Of a stretch of DNA of 33,810 nucleotides, positions 31,390 through 33,810 are shown in pieces. Each line of letters starts with the position of its first letter. Within the stretch, counting starts at the first letter, position 1. Made by a program: the position numbers and the translations under genes. Where the stretch lies: contig NW_019775509.1 of assembly GCF_001039355.2 (NCBI RefSeq), positions 308,120-341,929 on the forward strand, written 5' to 3'. The DNA comes from Lingula anatina (lineage: Eukaryota > Brachiopoda > Lingulata > Lingulida > Lingulidae). The notes below the pieces were generated by a model. The model saw only the letters and a list, made by a program, of their open reading frames with translations. It had not been told where the DNA came from and ran no database searches.

Positions 31390-31570
31390 CAGAAAGTCCC
31401 TTGACAGTCGCGAAACCGTGGCCTAGGCCTCGCGAGGCCTGATCGTGTAGACTCGCCCTCCGCCCCCTTCTGGACAATAGAAGGGGGAGTGTCGCAAACG
31501 ATGGGGGCGTTGATGGAAGCGACGCTTGGAGGATTATACAATTTGGCACGTGCCTTGATTACAGCCTGGG
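31390..31570. promoter_or_regulatory. GC- and CpG-rich patch, possible promoter
   Basis: This is an island of clearly higher GC than its surroundings, with a GGGGGCGGAG Sp1-type box on the minus strand, CACGTG-like GGCACGTGCC (31,545-31,554) and adjoining palindromes GGCCTAGGCC (31,420-31,429) and AGGCCTCGCGAGGCCT (31,425-31,440). Open frames exist on both strands, as expected of GC-rich sequence, and none shows a family motif. It lies upstream of the candidate minus-strand exons, so it may be their promoter. Confidence 0.35.
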
Positions 31571-32784
31571 TCATGAGTTCGTCACTTCAAATAACCAGAC
31601 ATAATTAGAGGTCAGTAGCTGTAAGACCGTCACCGGCATCGCACAGTTGGTGTCACCTAAACAGTATAAGGATAACTGTACCGACTTAAATTTTATTCCC
31701 GTTCATTACTTGGAACTATTTGCTTCAATAACATTTTGTCTATTTTCTATTTTCTATCCACTTTGTAATATGAAGTAATTAAAAAAAAAACAAATGCATG
31801 CAATCGCCTGTTGAAAAAAAGGGTTTTCGTTACTACAGACTTGACATTTAATATGGAATATTTTTTTCGAAATAATTTTTTATCATTTTTTTTCCTATTT
31901 TGCTGACTGATAAATGAAAATAAGGATTAAAATCGTGTTTTAATAACTTTAAATTATCTCTTTGATGTCATTGTGACATCAGTTCATTAATGGAATTCGC
32001 CAGAGAAGCAAACAAAAACACATTGCCTATTCTATGTCATACGACTCCCATTAAAAGAGAGATTTTGGATCTCCATATTTTCCCAATTTTCGTCTGTAAA
32101 AGGGTAATACGCTCCACAAAAGACCCTCATGTCAGTTGCTAGTCACAGTAATGGTCGTTGTTACGCCTGGCCGCTTCGTGGCTGTTGCCAGGGCTCTCAA
32201 GCGGCAAGGCATTTCTTGGGGGTAGGTTTTTAGAGTTCAATCTGGATTAGCATTCCAGGCATCGGTCTAAAATTGTCCAATCTGGTCCAGTTTTGTTGTA
32301 GGACATGTAGTAGGGGGGGTCCATAATTCCAAAAATATGTCAAAACCAGCTAAAAAGTTCCTTACACACCTAAAAACAATATTTCAAATGTTCTTTTTGA
32401 AAGATCATTGATGAATCAGCTGCTACTTGCATTTTATGATTACGCGATTTTTAGCATTTTAGCGCGAATTTCAAGATTTTCTACTGTTTCGGGACTGTCT
32501 TCCTACAATATGAATGAAAGTTATATAGGCCTGACAAGTTATTTCAAACTCACCAAAGCCAAATAGATGGGTTTTTATTTGGTTTTTAAGAAATTTGTGT
32601 AAAAAGTTTATTTGAAAGGTAGCTAAATACTCAAAATCATGGCGGCATTGACACCTTATATCAATAACATCATCATGGTAATTCATTATTCATAGTTTTG
32701 ATGACATTTTTCCTTTTAGATTTCTCATGATTCCATTATATTTTTAGGGTATCTATACTGTATTACTGAAAAACTAGCTAGACA
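31571..32784. other. intergenic stretch, nothing recognised
   Basis: AT-rich with A and T runs and one poly-G of seven (32,314-32,320). No element or gene was identified. Confidence 0.4.
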
Positions 32785-33322
32785 ATGATGGCATCTAGCT
32801 TGTCTTGTAAGAGATGCTCTGGCTTTGGAATATATCAGAATAGTTGCTGCTGTTGTAGCATTCAATTAGTTTCATGCTCGGCATAACAATATCCAGGGGG
32901 CAACACATAGCAAATTGAACGAAAAGTTTCAATCATTACATCTAGAGCCGAGTAGAAATGAGGTAGATGAGAATTTCTTTCAGCTAGATGCTCCCGAGTT
33001 TTCCTGTTTCAACCAAGAATTATTCTAGAAAGTGAAAGATATCTATGGCCTACATGTACTTGAGAATGTGAAACGATGTGCTAGTGCACATCTGAATGAG
33101 TGCATAGCTTTGACAAAGAAGATATTACCAGAAATGGCAAAGGTTCTGGCTATGCAACGCAGAGAATACTATGGATTTGGGGAATATCCAGTTGAATATT
33201 CTGTGTTTGATCAGTGTGAAAACATGGATGAAACCCCTGTCTACAACCTTCAAATGGAACGGCAGTGTGGTGACACTGATCAAAGATTGAGGAAGAAACC
33301 AAAACTAGAGGCTGTGGCTTGA
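32785..33322 (+). pseudogene. decayed open reading frame of unknown family
   Basis: A frame from ATG at 32,785 reads MMASSLSCKRCSGFGIYQ, then a CCCC cluster, and stops. A second frame, one base shifted, takes over at about 32,870 (HARHNNIQGATHSKLNEKF). It continues through one TAG at 33,026-33,028 to a 97-codon run that includes KVKDIYGLHVLENVKRC and ends RLRKKPKLEAVA with TGA at 33,322. Composition and continuity across the stop suggest one former protein of about 175 residues with an N-terminal cysteine cluster and a basic C-terminus. I recognise no family. An alternative is a last exon starting after TTATTCTAG (33,028). Confidence 0.4.
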
Positions 33323-33383
33323 GGGACTGTGCTAAAAGAAACTAGCAAATTAAGGAAAATGTTTTACTGAATACCGGTGTAAC

Positions 33384-33462
33384 ATGAAAATCTGACCCCC
33401 CCCCCCCAGTCAAAATTTCATAATGAAAATCTGACTCCCCCCATGAAATTTTGATTCCCCCC
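33384..33462. repeat. short C-run repeats with an inverted copy
   Basis: Three units of 20-24 bp read ATGAAAATCTGACC or variants followed by 6-12 C. Between the first and second is AGTCAAAATTTCAT, which is the same phrase reversed. They lie about 60 bp past the end of the decayed frame. Confidence 0.7.
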
Positions 33463-33810
33463 TACAAACCTTTATAAATCTTATTTTATTTGAGTATATG
33501 ACTTCTACAACCCAAAGACTCCCCTATGAAAAAGCTATTTATTTGATATTCGATGATCATTTCAATACCTTTCTATTAAGTATTCTTTATTAAGAACATA
33601 TTGGAAATATTAGAAAGTTTGATTGTAAAATATCGGGTGAAAAAAATGAAAAAAAAATCTTGAAAAATCTCAATTTTCATATCCATGGTATTTGGACTCC
33701 CATGAAGACAAAACCCCATTTTATATTTAGTCACCATACCATTATTTTCCACATAGTTTGCATTGTGACTAGATTTTGTTAGTATTTGAAAGTTTGGTGG
33801 TAAAAAATTG
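33463..33810. other. right edge, nothing recognised
   Basis: AT-rich sequence with no repeat or exon. Confidence 0.4.

Noticed and set aside
31296-31608. Open frames on both strands through the GC-rich patch
   Set aside because: High GC lowers stop-codon frequency on both strands. Neither protein shows a family motif.
1-33810. CRISPR array, operon or bacterial gene content
   Set aside because: Spliced myosin exons and intron structure show a eukaryotic genome, and no repeat-spacer pattern is present.

Overview
This is an AT-rich (roughly one-third GC) eukaryotic nuclear window from an animal. The only gene I can identify with confidence is the 5' half of a class I unconventional myosin on the minus strand. 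Its recognisable exons read from right to left with canonical GT-AG splice sites and matching phases. The translated N-terminus is closest, from memory of the family, to the vertebrate Myo1a/Myo1b group. The 20-kb first intron, the dense foldback elements, the short LTR and the many microsatellites suggest a marine invertebrate (mollusc, hemichordate, echinoderm, amphioxus or similar). The species cannot be fixed from this window.

Myosin layout, in transcript order. A CpG-containing promoter and a probable non-coding first exon lie near 28,675-28,800. A roughly 20-kb intron follows (8,681-28,674), with one well-formed candidate untranslated exon at 15,175-15,220. The start-codon exon is at 8,405-8,533 (43 codons). 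It is followed by exons at 6,874-6,989, 6,220-6,314 (P-loop), 5,896-6,000, 5,041-5,087 (switch I) and 4,636-4,699, and then a 14-nt microexon at 2,874-2,887. A second 14-nt microexon-like segment with the same phases is at 1,728-1,741. Together these give 190 contiguous residues of motor domain. The exon starting at the next residues (usually Ser-Arg-Val-Val) is not in the window and should lie off the left edge.

The introns are filled with mobile-element debris. There are several foldback MITEs of about 190-240 bp, three of them flanked by identical TTA or TAA triplets as expected for PIF/Harbinger-type insertion. There is also a 238-bp solo LTR-like element in intron 4 to 5 of the coding region, a third MITE type in intron 6, and several micro- and minisatellites.

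Right of the myosin promoter (29,050-33,810) the content is uncertain. A set of well-formed splice signals on the minus strand at 30,334-30,737 may belong to a small transcript starting at a GC-rich patch (31,390-31,570). A decayed plus-strand reading frame with a frameshift and an internal stop lies at 32,785-33,322. I recognise no rRNA, tRNA or CRISPR array.

The most interesting observation is the pair of 14-nt microexons in the myosin motor domain. They encode YLLEK and YLHEK, have identical phases, and cannot both be included without a frameshift. This suggests a mutually exclusive microexon pair just after switch I.
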